Shown here: in pieces, positions 45,151 to 55,948 of the stretch
How positions within the stretch are numbered: position 1 is the stretch's first letter
Layout: every line of letters begins with the position of its first letter
Source of the DNA: Adiantum capillus-veneris
Lineage: Eukaryota; Streptophyta; Polypodiopsida; Polypodiales; Pteridaceae
DNA: 64,000 nt
Assembly (NCBI GenBank): GCA_014529385.2
Contig: CM043951.1
Span: 107,600,384 to 107,664,383 of the forward strand
Reading direction: 5' to 3'
The notes under the pieces: generated by a model
Told to the model about the DNA's origin: nothing
Seen by the model: only the letters and a program-made list of their open reading frames with translations
Database searches by the model: none
Program-made: the position numbers and the translations under genes

Positions 45151-46180
45151 GTAAGCTTCTCCTTGAGCTTATTAAAAGCATTTTGCTCCTTAGCAGTCCA
45201 TACATACTTAACGTTCTTCTAAGTTAAGTCATGTATTGGTCCTTCTACTTGAGAGAATTTTGCTATGAAGCGTCTATATTATGCACACATACCAATAAAG
45301 CTTCTTAGCTCATGTAGATTCCTTGGGTTATGCTTTTATTACGTCTAACTTCGATGGATCCATACGAATACCATCTTGAGAGATAATATGACCTAGGTAT
45401 TGAATCTCTTGAAGGAAAACTTCACTTTTCTTTTGGTTGAGAAAAAGCTTATTCTCCCTCAATGCTTGAAAAATCACTTGGAGATGTTGCTTATGTTCCT
45501 CCAAAGACTTGGAGTAGATGATGATATCATCAAAGAACACTCTAGTGAATTTGATAAAGTCTAAAAAATTTCTCCATTAGATGATTGAACGTAGCTGGTG
45601 CATTAGTCAAGCCAAAAGGCATGACTAGATATTCATAAAGATCAAACATTGTGCAAAACGCGGTCTTTAGGATATCTTCATCCACTATCCTTATTTGATG
45701 ATAGCCACTTTTAAGGTCAAACCTACTGAAGTAGGTAGAGTCTTGTAGCTTATCAAAATGATCTTCTACCCGAGGCACAAGAAATCTGCTTTTGTTAGTG
45801 ATATGGTTTAGTGCTCGATAGTCCACACACATACAATATGTACAATCTTTCTTTTGCACTAAAAGGACTGGAGAACAAAAGGGAGAGGAACTAGGCCTCA
45901 CCATCCCTTTGTCTACCAATTTCTGTACTTGCCTCATGATCTCGTCTTGTTGAGCTTGTGAGACTCGATAAGGAGGCTTGTTAGGCGGTGAGCTTCCTGG
46001 AAGGAGCTCAATGCGATGGTCATCATCCCCTCGTTTTGGAGGTAAGTCCATAGGGATATCATAGATGAACACATCTTGGAATCCTTTCAGAAAATTAGAT
46101 AAGTCTAACTCTTCTTGATTCCTACCATTTACATTTGATGAAACATTAGGATCTTTTAGAGATTCTTTGACAAAAATCAT
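45151..46180 (-). pseudogene. pol: Reverse transcriptase of fragment F
   Basis: [42 protein letters not shown] and an intact catalytic F-F-D-D-I-I-I-Y-S. It is split by a frameshift near 45540. The last part, toward 45151, has small deletions around L-H-E-L-R-S-F. Confidence 0.8.
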
Positions 46181-48060
46181 CTACGCAGAAATTGAGCTCT
46201 TCATTGCTTTATCAAAAGAAGGAGAATTTACAAGTGGAATGGTGCAACCACGCTCACTAGCATCTATATACATGTTCTTTTCCCTGAAGGTGAAGTAGAT
46301 TCTCCTTTTAGGGAACTTCATATTGGCAGCCATGCGATTAAACCATGGCGCCCCTAGTATAGCATCCTTGTGGAGAGGAGAGATGAAAAAGTCTTCTTTG
46401 TCAACATAGATTTGGACATGAAGCCTCAACTTCCCAATCAAGGGAGTAACGGAGGCTTACTATCCCTTGAAAGCTGTGTCATCCATTACCATATCTCCCA
46501 TCTCGAAAGCTTGAATGCCCAGCTTGGTGACCAACTCCGTTGATATGAATTTGTGAGTAGAGCTAGGGTCAAACAAGATGAAGGAATCATGCTCTCTTAC
46601 CTTTCCCCAAGTATAGGAAAGTGATGATCCTTTGTAATGAGCATCGTCTTTTGGAGCTTCGATGGTGGAAGCCCTAGGAGTCTCACTACGAGCATTCTCT
46701 TTGGGGCAAGAATGATAGCCATGTCCTTGCTCCCCACACTTGAAACACTTATGATCCTTGGCGAAAAGCTTCAAGCTCTTCATGAGAGAGTTTGTTTTTG
46801 CCTTTCTAAACTCCCTTCTCCTTGGACCGATTGTTGTTGTTGTTGTTGGTAGTGCCTTGGGAAGAATTTTGAGCATTGATTTTCCCCTTTGCATCACTTT
46901 TGTCTTTGTTTTCCATGGGCTTGACATTTCGTCTAGCCCCTTGATGGAAATTGATTCATAAAACAACCACGGTGTGATGGATTACTTCGCAAATAGAACC
47001 AGGCCATTGAGAGTTGATGTATTCAGCCATCTCTTCAGATGATCCCGCACATAATTGCTACCTTTGCTTGGAAAAGTCTTATCTTTTGAAAGATAGTAGC
47101 CTTGAGATGTAAATCCCAAAACTTGTCTACATACTTGTGGATAGACTCATGAGAGAGAAGCTTCAAGCTGCGCCATTTGATAAGGAGTTTGTCCTTTTCA
47201 TTGCTTGCAAGGAATTGCTTCATGATGGAAACTTGTAGAGTTTTCCATTTGGGGCTTCGCTGTTGCCATGAAGGCTAGCCCACCATTGATGAGCTGATTT
47301 TTGGAAGTGCATAGCTATATGGTGTAGCTTAGAAGTCTTCGTGAAGCCCTCGTCTCCAAAGGCCGCATCAAATTGTTGGATGAAGGCCAATACTTTGTCG
47401 GTAGCACCAAAGGTGCCATCATAGGTGAGAAAAGAGATACTCTTTCCTCCCTCCTTGAACTTCTTTAGCTTTTGGGACCTTTGCCATGCAAGGTATGATT
47501 TGCGATGTCCTCCCCTCTTGTATTCTCTAGGAGAATAGCCATAGCTTTCTTTGGAAGAGGAGGAAGGTGAAGAAGAAGGAGAAGAGGGTGAACTCTTTTG
47601 AGCCCTTTACTTCCTTTGTTTCCTCTCTTCCCTTTTGGAATGACGAGGAGAAGGACTGTGTGTTGATCTTTTCCTCTTGGGAGTTGTGGGCGATCGTCTA
47701 GACTGCCATCTTTGTGGAGCCACACCTTCAGAGGAACTTGAAGTTTCATTGCTTTGTTGCTCTTTGGATTCCTTTTCTCGAATGGGAGAGAGTCTTCTTT
47801 TGGGGGTCTCTTCAAGAGGCCTCCTAAGCACTCTCTGCTCTTGGAGAGGAAGAGAAATTCCATAAGTAGGAAGTTGTTGAATAACTATGGTTTGCAAAGC
47901 AGGTTTGCCCATAGCTTGTTGTAACCTTGTAACGAGATAATTCACGAACATGGGGGCATCATCATTAGCACCTTTATGTGCAGAATCAAAGCTTCAATGT
48001 TCATTCTACTCTCTTGATTATTGTTAGTCATGTTAAGAAAATCAATGTGTGTACTTAGTT
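46181..48060 (-). pseudogene. gag: Gag, zinc knuckle and protease of fragment F
   Basis: From about 47960 down: a leader-proximal M-F-V-N-Y-L-V-T-R-L-Q-Q-A-M-G, an Arg/Ser-rich region and gag core pieces (W-R-S-L-K-L-L-S-H-E-S-I-H-K-Y-V-D-K-F-W at about 47130). A knuckle C-F-K-C-G-E-Q-G-H-G-Y-H-S-C lies at about 46710-46752. Protease is F-I-L-F-D-P-S-S-T-H-K-F-I-S (G changed to S in D-P-G-S). Two stops follow F-K-G at 46460, then V-D-K-E-D-F-F and I-L-G-A-P-W-F in the linker. The unbroken V-T-P-L-I-G-K-L-R-L-H-V-Q here shows what the split element G should look like at its break. Confidence 0.75.
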
Positions 48061-48436
48061 TATGCTTTGGCAATTCAAAACCTTAGTTGCCACTCATCTT
48101 AGCCTTTAAAAATTGGCCCTTAAGTATCTACACCCACATCTCAAAGTGGTTAATTATAGAGAGAAGTGGAGTAGGTCTAACATAGCAGAGTTGCCAAGGG
48201 CTAGCTCCTTTTGGACTTCTTATGCCTCAATAATGGTAAAGCCGTAGGCAAGTCTAAAAAGACTCCATTATTAAGTCCAAAGCTCCTGAGGTGTGCACCA
48301 TGTCCCACATAGTGGGCTCTGCAAAACAGATAATAGATCCCAATTCCACTTACCCTAATATAATTAACAAAATCAACCATTTATAGGCTACTTAAGGACC
48401 TCTCTTCCTAAGCAAGAAAAGAGAAACCAAATGCTT

Positions 48437-49277
48437 TGATACCAATGCAATGGAATTGGCCTATGAACTTGAGAGTATCATAAATTAATGAGAATACTTT
48501 TGAGAAATTACATTGTCAACATAGTGGGTGAACATAATTGATAGTAGCGACATTAACATAGCATTTAGTTAACTTGGAATGAACAATACTTTTGCAAGAG
48601 AGATAATTTAGAGAACATGACAACAATTGAGGACCGGATTTATGTGGAGCGGGTCCCCCCTCCAAAAGGCATTTGTATTATGATTTCTCCTATTAAGAGA
48701 GACTTGTTACAATACAATCTTTGTGTTCCTTGTGACCTAGGTGATGCAATGAAGATGGAAAGATTCATGCATCAAGAGCATAACATAAACTTTGAAGAAA
48801 GATTTAACTATCCCAAGCCTCATTCCCAAGACCGTCTCAAACACCTTCAAAGGTGGAGAGAGCTAGCAAGGAATGAGGGTAGGGAAGAGGAAGAAGAAAC
48901 ATTTCATAGGAGAAAGAATTAGTTCCTCACTTATCATCACTCTTCTTGCTAGCATACATAATAGCATAGTAATGAAGATGGAAAGCTTAAGCATTGAAGC
49001 ATGGCTCTTGGTTGAATTTGCACTCCATAGCCAAGAGTGTTGGTGTAGGCTCTCAACCTCTACTTGCTTGGAGAAGGAGGGGGAGCTCTTGCACTTTGCA
49101 CAATGCATAATGAGAGTGTGTGTGGGAGAGTATACCTCCTAAGAAACCCCCTGGCTTGCTTTGGTCGACCCCCCCTTGTAGCTCATGCTTGAAGCTCATT
49201 GGACCCCTCCAGTTCTAGCCAATCACAAGCAGGAGGCATTACAAGAAACAAGGGTAGCCTTTTGGAACAAGTGTCCC
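48437..49277 (-). repeat. Primer site and partial 5' LTR of fragment F
   Basis: The reverse of gctttgatacca (48438-48449) is the initiator-Met primer site TGGTATCAAAGC with one change. The LTR extends from 48451 to 49277 and matches the second half of the G LTR (for example ggaccgga-t and the g-cccctccaaaa block, compare 55470-55520). It starts at GGGACACTTG, which aligns with GGGACACATG at 54857. In G this lies about 30 bases after an AT-rich TATA-like stretch. Confidence 0.75.
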
Positions 49278-49728
49278 TGTCATAATAACTAATATCTAAT
49301 TCTCCTAAATGATTTTCTCATGTTAAACTGATCATTTAAACTAATATCTAATTCTCCTAAATGATTTTCTCATGTTAAACTGATCATTTAATATGGGGAA
49401 GTGCCACGGGAGAAAAAGCTAGAATATTGGTTAAGCTGGCAGACCGGCCACAATAGGGATCCAAAGGAGGGAAAATAGGGATCCAAAAGAGGTCCATCTG
49501 CAAAAGAGCTATGTGCAACAATGGGCTCCAAAGACCTTAGGGTTCAGCCCATTAAGACTTCCAAAATGCTAAGGTTCTAGAATTCAAAGGTTGTGTCCAA
49601 TGGTCAAAAGCTTAGGAAATTGGATGCTTTGTATGTGTCCCAAAAAGTCTTCCCAAAGTCCTACAAAGGAGGGGGCGAGCCCAAGAAGTAGGGGATGAGA
49701 GAGAAACTCACACACACACACACAAAAT
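49278..49728 (+). repeat. 3' LTR of chromovirus E, truncated, with internal 52-bp duplication
   Basis: It starts TGTCATAATAACTAATATC. The block from 49288 is repeated in tandem from 49340 with a 52-base period, which the G and H-adjacent LTRs lack. The LTR ends in a (CA)n run at about 49728, where unrelated sequence begins. Confidence 0.8.
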
Positions 49729-49779
49729 CTTTCACTGAACAAAAAAGCTTAGCTGATGATTATTTCAGGAGCCCTTCAT

Positions 49780-50286
49780 CTACATCTCTATTATACCGCC
49801 CATTACATGATCACACAAACAGCTGTCACAGTAGAAGCATGTGTTTGGACGATCGGCCAAAGGTAGGATACGAGTCGCCAAGACTACCCCATACTCCCGA
49901 GTGCGGGGAGTAATGTTAAAATATCCTCTTAATTGATGACCATAACTACAGTACAAGAAAATCTTATGAGAAGGTAGAAACTGGGCTAGCAGGTATAACC
50001 GATCTGAAAAACCTGGCTTTATTGAATATTCTATGTAATAATAATGTGGCCCTAGGCCCAGTATCTCAGCAACCATCGCCAATCGGATATTGTTTTTGAA
50101 ATGATCTCGACCCCAAAGAGTCACTCGATCCTGATAGGTCCACCACTTGGTTTGAGAAACTGAGGTTCCTAACTGTGGAAATAAATGAAGTTCATAACGG
50201 AGTAAGGTTGCTCTCCGAGTAGATGTACTGGACAGATAAAGATGTGCAGTTGCTATGGAAAAAACCTGTTCTTGATTGTATGCCAT
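49780..50286 (-). CDS. Hypothetical protein, 168 residues
   Basis: Starts M-A-Y-N-Q-E-Q-V-F-S and has balanced composition (Tyr, Leu, Arg and Trp evenly used) rather than the low complexity of chance frames. Patches include T-K-W-W-T-Y-Q-D-R-V-T-L-W-G-R-D (about residues 51-66), G-P-H-Y-Y-Y-I-E-Y and a Cys-rich end C-F-Y-C-D-S-C-L-C-D-H. I recognise no family. Upstream on its strand, TATTTAATAAATT sits directly before the ATG, too close for a normal TATA box. It could be an exon of a larger gene, a captured gene or a fragment of an endogenous virus. None of these is supported by a motif I can name. Confidence 0.4.
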   Translation of the reverse strand: MAYNQEQVFSIATAHLYLSSTSTRRATLLRYELHLFPQLGTSVSQTKWWTYQDRVTLWGRDHFKNNIRLAMVAEILGLGPHYYYIEYSIKPGFSDRLYLLAQFLPSHKIFLYCSYGHQLRGYFNITPRTREYGVVLATRILPLADRPNTCFYCDSCLCDHVMGGIIEM

Positions 50287-51317
50287 AATTTATTAAATAC
50301 GCCTGGTAAATAGATTAGTTGAAGATGCTAAACTCCAGAAAGGTTACTCTGGACTTTGTTTTTTGTAAATATATCTCCCATCTTATATAGACCCACTGGT
50401 TTTTTACTCCTAGACCAAAGATAATTTTTTTTACCCAAAACTGGTTATACTCTCACCTTTATGATAGGTGGATTTTTTACCCTAGTGATACCTGAATGAC
50501 ATAAAGCTTACTATACATTTGCGAAGTAGGTGTAAAACTGCTATGTATGATCATCCGAGGCTTAATACAATAAAATTATTAACTAATTTACGGACCAGGT
50601 ATCGACTATGGAATAGTGTGTTATCCATTACAAATTAGGTATGTGGTGTACAATATGAGTTGTCCGTGCATTTAACTTTATACTATCTGTTCATTAAATG
50701 CTCTGTAGCATGGTTTGTTTCACCAAGTATGCAATGTAGCTGGAGTTGCTCCGGAAAATTGACTCTGGACCTGGTTTTTTGAAAAAATATCACTTTCTCT
50801 TTTGTAAACACACTGTACGACTCCGAGACCAAAATGGAAAATTACATAAAACTACCCAGATGGTGGTAAATCTCTCACCTTTTAGTATGCCAAGAGCTTA
50901 TCATGAGGTTCGGGGAGTTATATGATAATTAATTCGAGGCCGGTTGCAATAACTCCGACTGGGTGTAGACTATGGGAATGCTTAGTTATTTGGGGGGCCA
51001 TAAGGTGGCAGGCAATTCAGGTCCTTGCATGTAACTTAATGTTATCTTTACCTTTTTTAGGGTAAATTTAGAAATACTGTGTGGGTGGATTTTACTCCTT
51101 GCATTGAGTGAGTGTGCCTCCTGCTGCACGCTACCGCCTGTACTGTGAGGGGGGTATCTGCAGCCGATTAGGGTAAGCAGATTAAGCACGTAAGGTGCCT
51201 GATTCTGCCAGATCTCTTGCTTGGTGTAATCCCTAAGGATTTGCCCGCATAATGTGACCTCGATTGGAGGGGCTGGTACTACTGTGGGTCGCGTCTTCTG
51301 CAGATGGTATCAACTTG

Positions 51318-51326
51318 TATAAATAA
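51318..51326 (+). promoter_or_regulatory. Putative TATA box and start region in the island
   Basis: TATAAATAA, followed at 51329-51346 by a short hairpin (GTGAGT-actcat-ACTCAC) and then a pyrimidine/GT-rich leader before an ATG at 51434. It points away from the 168-residue minus-strand frame. Confidence 0.4.
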
Positions 51327-51433
51327 AGGTGAGTACTCATACTCACTTAGCAACATTTTTTTCCGTTTCACCTCTCTGTGTGTGTGAGTTCATTACTGTG
51401 TGAGAGAATATCTACTGAAGCTGTGGTCGCATC

Positions 51434-51499
51434 ATGCCAAAAAATCTAAAAAAAAGATCGTGGAGGTTCCCTCGGCTCCTAATCTACAAGTTAACTTAA
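51434..51499 (+). pseudogene. Possible first exon with a one-base frameshift
   Basis: The ATG at 51434 gives only 21 codons. The adjacent frame, entered if the A-run after ATGCC had one more base, reads K-K-S-K-K-K-I-V-E-V-P-S-A-P-N-L-Q before gttaact, a weak splice donor. A lysine-rich start followed by V-E-V-P is protein-like. A T-rich intron ending at gtgcag (53206) would follow. Speculative. Confidence 0.25.
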
Positions 51500-53259
51500 A
51501 TATGTTCTGCTCTTTGAACTATTGTATAGCCGGATGATCTGGCTGTAGCGTGTTTTTTTGGTAAATGGAATTCTTGCAACTTGCTAAAAAACTTTTTTTT
51601 TTGGAAAAAAAACCAGGCACTGTATAGCTGTTTCGTTCTTGTTTATGATATGTTTTCTCATATTGCTATGAAGCATTGGGAATTTCACTATGGTTTACTT
51701 AAAGAACAAAAGGGAAGTTGTGATTCGCTTATAAAATTCCCGTAAAATAAGGTGAGTGGCAAATAAATGGCTGAGTTTGGAAAACCGTTGTTTAGGTGGG
51801 ATTACTGTCAGGTTTTGATGGTATGCTCATGATGACTGTACTAATTACTAGGGCATGATGTCTAAATGGAAATTGGGATTTTTATGTGTTTTGTTTACTT
51901 CCCAAAAGGAGGTTAACACTGTCGTAGGGTGTACTTCATGGCTCGGAATGAATGCTGGAATTTCTTAAATTAAGTTAAACTTAAAAATAAAAAAGTGAGC
52001 CTGAAAGTTCGGGTACCTTGGTAAGTTAAAAAACAAAGTGTAGTCTAGATAATGGTACTGATTTTGGACTGAATTTGTTAGAACAGACGTTGAAACTACT
52101 GAATTTCAGAATTTACTGAATACTGATGGTGTATTGCCATAGTTCCGGATATTTTGTAAGTAAATGAATGGCAACATATACAGGAAAGTGGATGATAGCC
52201 GGTTTCAAATGTATCTGGACTTTTTTTACTTCACTAACGAAGATTATTAATGAAAGTTTCCTATTACTATTCACCTAGTCAGCATACACACTGATTTTTA
52301 CTCCATTTGGAAACTTGAATATTCAATAATAAGTCCTGGCCGTTGACTGCTGATTTTTTTTCTCAAATGGATATTAACTGGTCTTTTTTCTAGAACAGCT
52401 TGTTGTGTATAAAACAATAAGCTGCTTGTAGGTTGGTTTTTTATAAAAAGTAAAAAAAGGGGGGTGCTTGATTCGATGAGGTTGTCATAATTTTTCCATT
52501 TATCTGAGCCTGGCTGGAGACTTTTGAGACATTTCTCGGACGATGTCTGAGCTTCCTCTTTTATGACTGAGTTGTCCAGTGTACTATGGTATACATTTGA
52601 TTAGCTAACATATGGCAGCAATATGTTTGACATAACATAATAGCAAGGGTATTGGTTGAATAAAGTTATGAATTTATCTAAGATAGGGATATCTCAGGAA
52701 TGTAAAGAGGTTAATCTGGAGTTGTTTTTTTCGGGGTGTGATCCTAGCTTGGTTATAAATCTGGTTCCAAATATAGGATCAGGTCTAAAAAAGTTGTATT
52801 TACAAAAGAAGTGGTAAGATTAGTTCTGGCTTAAGATTGCTTGTATAATAAATCAATAGATTTTAAGGTCACTCCTATCTGATTAGAAACGAAGTTCTGG
52901 AAATTTTCTTATATTTTACTTAACTCCTTAAATCTAAAGGATTGCTTAAAGAAAGCTTTGTATAAAAAACAGTAGAATCAGATTTATGGCTGCTCTATGA
53001 GGATGATCAGTTTCCGTTTCAGATTGGCAGAAAAGCAATGAAACTTTGTTTTTTCTAAAAAGAAACTTTCTAATCCAAAAAAACACAAATTACAAGTTAA
53101 GAACTATGTTTTTTTTATGGTGACATGGATAACAACTGGGATGCCCAGCATCACCTGCGTACAGTCACGTGCTAACGAATTGTTTTCTTGTGGCTATGGG
53201 TGCAGGTGAGGGCTACCTCCCTTGATTAAAATGTTCTGTTCTTAACAAATGGTGGATCT

Positions 53260-54134
53260 GCTACCTCCTAAACGAGGCAATGATGACCATGCAATTGAAC
53301 TTCTTCCAGGAAGTTCACCGCCTAACAAACCTCCTTATAGAGTTTCTCAAGCTCAATAAGAGGAGATTATGTGGCAAGTGCACGAGTTAGTTGAGAAGGG
53401 CATGGTTAGGCCTAGCTCATCTCCATTTTGTTCTCTTGTGCTATTAGTGCAAAAGAAAGACGGCACATATCGTATGTGTGTTGACTATAGAGTACTAAAT
53501 AGGATCATTATCAAGAATAGGTTTCCCATTCCACGGGTAGAAGACCTATTTGGTAAACTACAAGGGTCCACCTAATTCAGTAGGATTGACCTAAAAAGTG
53601 GCTATCATCAAATAAGGATAGTTGACCAAGACATTGTAAAGACTGCATTTCATACTACGTTTGGTGCATTGTCATGCCTTTTGGCTTGACCAATGCACCA
53701 ACCACATTCTACCGCTTGATCGAGAAGCTATTCAGGCCTCACCGAACCTTTACTGTAGTGTTCTTTGATGATATCATCATCTACTCTAATTCATTAGATG
53801 AACACAAGAAACACCTCCAGGTAATATTTCAAGTTTTAAGAGAGAATAAACTTTATGTTAATCGAAAGAAAAGTGACTTTTTCTTACAAGAGATTCAATA
53901 TTTAGGTCACATTATCTCTCAAGATGGCATCCAAATGGATCCATCAAAGTTAGAGGTAATAAAAGGATGGCCTAAACCAAGGAATCTTCATGAACTAAGA
54001 AGCTTTATAGGTATGTGTGCATACTATAGACGCTTCATATAAAAGTTCTCACTAATAGCAGGACCATTACATGACCTAACAAATAAAAATGTTAGGTACA
54101 CATGGTCTGCCAAGGAGAACAATGCTTTCAAAAA
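53260..54134 (+). pseudogene. pol: Chromovirus fragment H (reverse transcriptase)
   Basis: It starts abruptly in L-P-P-K-R-G-N-D-D-H and reads through [22 protein letters not shown], intact F-F-D-D-I-I-I-Y-S and G-I-Q-M-D-P-S-K-L-E-V, to A-K-E-N-N-A-F-K. Stops lie at 53357 and 53574, with a small deletion at about 53660 and a stop at 54042. It is the closest relative of G in the window. It ends exactly where the LTR of G starts, so G inserted into it. The left edge adjoins the island. Confidence 0.85.
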
Positions 54135-55712
54135 TGTCATGATAATCAATATCTAATTCTCCTTATTTTCTCATGTTAAACTGATCATTTAATATGGAAA
54201 AGTGCCAGGGGAGAAAAAGCTAGAATATTGGTTAAGCTAGCAGACCAGCCACAGTAGGGATCCAAAGGAGGGAAAATAGGGATGCAAAGGGGGGCCATCT
54301 GTAAAAGATCCATGTGCAACAATGGGCTTAAAAGACCCTAAGGTTCAGCCCATTAAGACTTCCAAAATGCTAAGGTTCCAAAATTCAAAGGTTGTGTCCA
54401 AAGGTAAACTTTAGGAAAAATTGGATGCTTTGTGTGTCCCAAAAGTCTTTGTCAAGCCCTACATAGGTGGGGGCGAGCCCAAGAAGTAGGTGATGAGAGA
54501 GAAACTCATACACACACACACAAGCTCCTTTGTACACAAGGGGAAAGAGGGACACATGTCAGCTCCCTAGCCCAGATGCCCACAAGGTGTACTCAAATCC
54601 TATTGGATGGCCTTGGAGGTGGACCAATGAGAATTAGGCTAGAGTAAATGTAGTTAGATTAATTTAAAAACACTTAATAAAAGAACCAATAAGAATTAAT
54701 CTCTCTAGAAGACTAGTGGACAGTCTCCCAAGGGGACCAATGAGCATTCAGCAGCCCAATGGCTTGCCTGATTCCTATTGGCTAGGAGGCAAAGGGGTCT
54801 AATGAGAGTTTAATTGAATTATTAAATTATGTAAAGCTCTCACAAAAGGGGAAAGGGGGACACATGTCAGAAGGCTATCACTTATGCTGCTTAATTGTCA
54901 TTGGATAAGCCTGGAGAGGTCCAATAGGATGCTAGCATGAGTAATTAGCAAGGGGGGTCAACCAAGAGAGAGAGGGGGCTGATTTTTGCAAGGCATGATT
55001 GACACACGCACTCACACAATCAATGTGTAGATCAAGAAGACTCTCTCTCCTTATCAAGCTTTAATGGAAAGCTTATCTCCTACTCCAAGCTTGTGAGAAG
55101 GGAGGCCTACACCAACAACTCTTGGCTTTGTGATGCAAATCGAACCAAGAGCCAAGCTTCAATGCATGCTCATCTCCTCTACTATGCTAATTACTAAGCT
55201 AAGCTATGCTAATATGAGTGATTAGGTGAGGAGATGTGCATGTTTCTCGTAAGAATACTCGTTCCTCTCAATCTACTCTCATACCCCACTAGCTCTCACC
55301 ATCTTCGAAGGTGTGTGAGGTCTTGGGTCTAAGACCGTGAGGGAATTGATGTTGTGTTTGATAAGTGTTTTGTGTAGTGCATGAAGTTTCCATCTTCATT
55401 GCACTATCTAGTATTGAAGGAACACAAGAAATTGTATTGTAAAATGTCTCTCTTGATGGGATAAACCATAATACAAAGCCTTTTGGAGGGGGGACTGGCT
55501 CCATGCAAATCCGGTCCTCAACTGTTGTCAATTGCTTAATTTCTCTCTCTTTTGAAGTATTGTTCATGCTATGTAACTAGGTGTTATGTGTTTGTTGCTC
55601 TCTCCACCCAAGCACTCTTGTTATTCTCATTAGGAAGCTATTCTAATGAAATGCTCACTATGTTCATGCTATTTTCCACTACACACAAGTTATTAGACCA
55701 TTAAATGTTACA
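54135..55712 (+). repeat. 5' LTR of chromovirus G
   Basis: TGTCATGATAATC...AATGTTACA, 1,578 bp, followed by the primer site. Contains a (CA)n run (54510-54523) and a TATA-like AT-rich stretch near 54822-54835. Confidence 0.88.
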
Positions 55713-55713
55713 T

Positions 55714-55725
55714 TGGTATCAGAGC
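55714..55725 (+). other. Primer-binding site of chromovirus G
   Basis: TGGTATCAGAGC one base after the LTR (initiator-Met tRNA complement). Confidence 0.9.
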
Positions 55726-55948
55726 ACAAGGTTTCTCTTTTCTTGCTCAAGAAGGGAGGTCCTCAAGCTAGCTATAAATGGTTGGTACTATTAATTGCAT
55801 GAGAGTAAGTAGAATATGGATTTTTCAGCCTTGCAGTGCGATTGCCTTTGTGCAGTTAATGGGGCATCACCGTCAAGAGCTATGGTCTTAATAGTGGAGT
55901 TCTACGGGGCTTGAAGTGCCAAAGTACACCTAAAAAGTTTACACTAGA

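Larger units (their letters stand above)
43996..49277 (-). mobile_element. Chromovirus fragment F, inserted in the LTR of E
   Basis: The minus strand runs from mid-LTR (49277) through primer site, gag, protease, RT and RNase H to the middle of integrase (43996). Both ends are internal: no 3' LTR, and about the first half of the 5' LTR is missing. It is bordered on both sides by the same 18 bases of the E LTR (43978-43995 and 49278-49295). That is far longer than a 5-bp integrase duplication. Confidence 0.8.
49729..53259. other. Island without recognisable transposon sequence
   Basis: 3.5 kb whose sequence is unlike every element in the window. It holds a 168-codon minus-strand frame (49780-50286) and two diverged copies of a roughly 410-bp block (50325-50735 and 50740-51060, sharing tctggac-t-g-ttttttg, tctcacctt and gactatgg-a-t). 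A TATA box lies at 51318. From 51500 to 53200 it is T-rich, intron-like sequence ending in gtgcag (53206). It may be a remnant of host DNA or of an unknown element. The ends are cut by the E LTR and fragment H. Confidence 0.5.

Noticed and set aside
49780..50286. Endogenous virus gene
   Set aside because: No viral motif could be named in the 168 residues and there is no adjoining viral gene; kept only as hypothetical.
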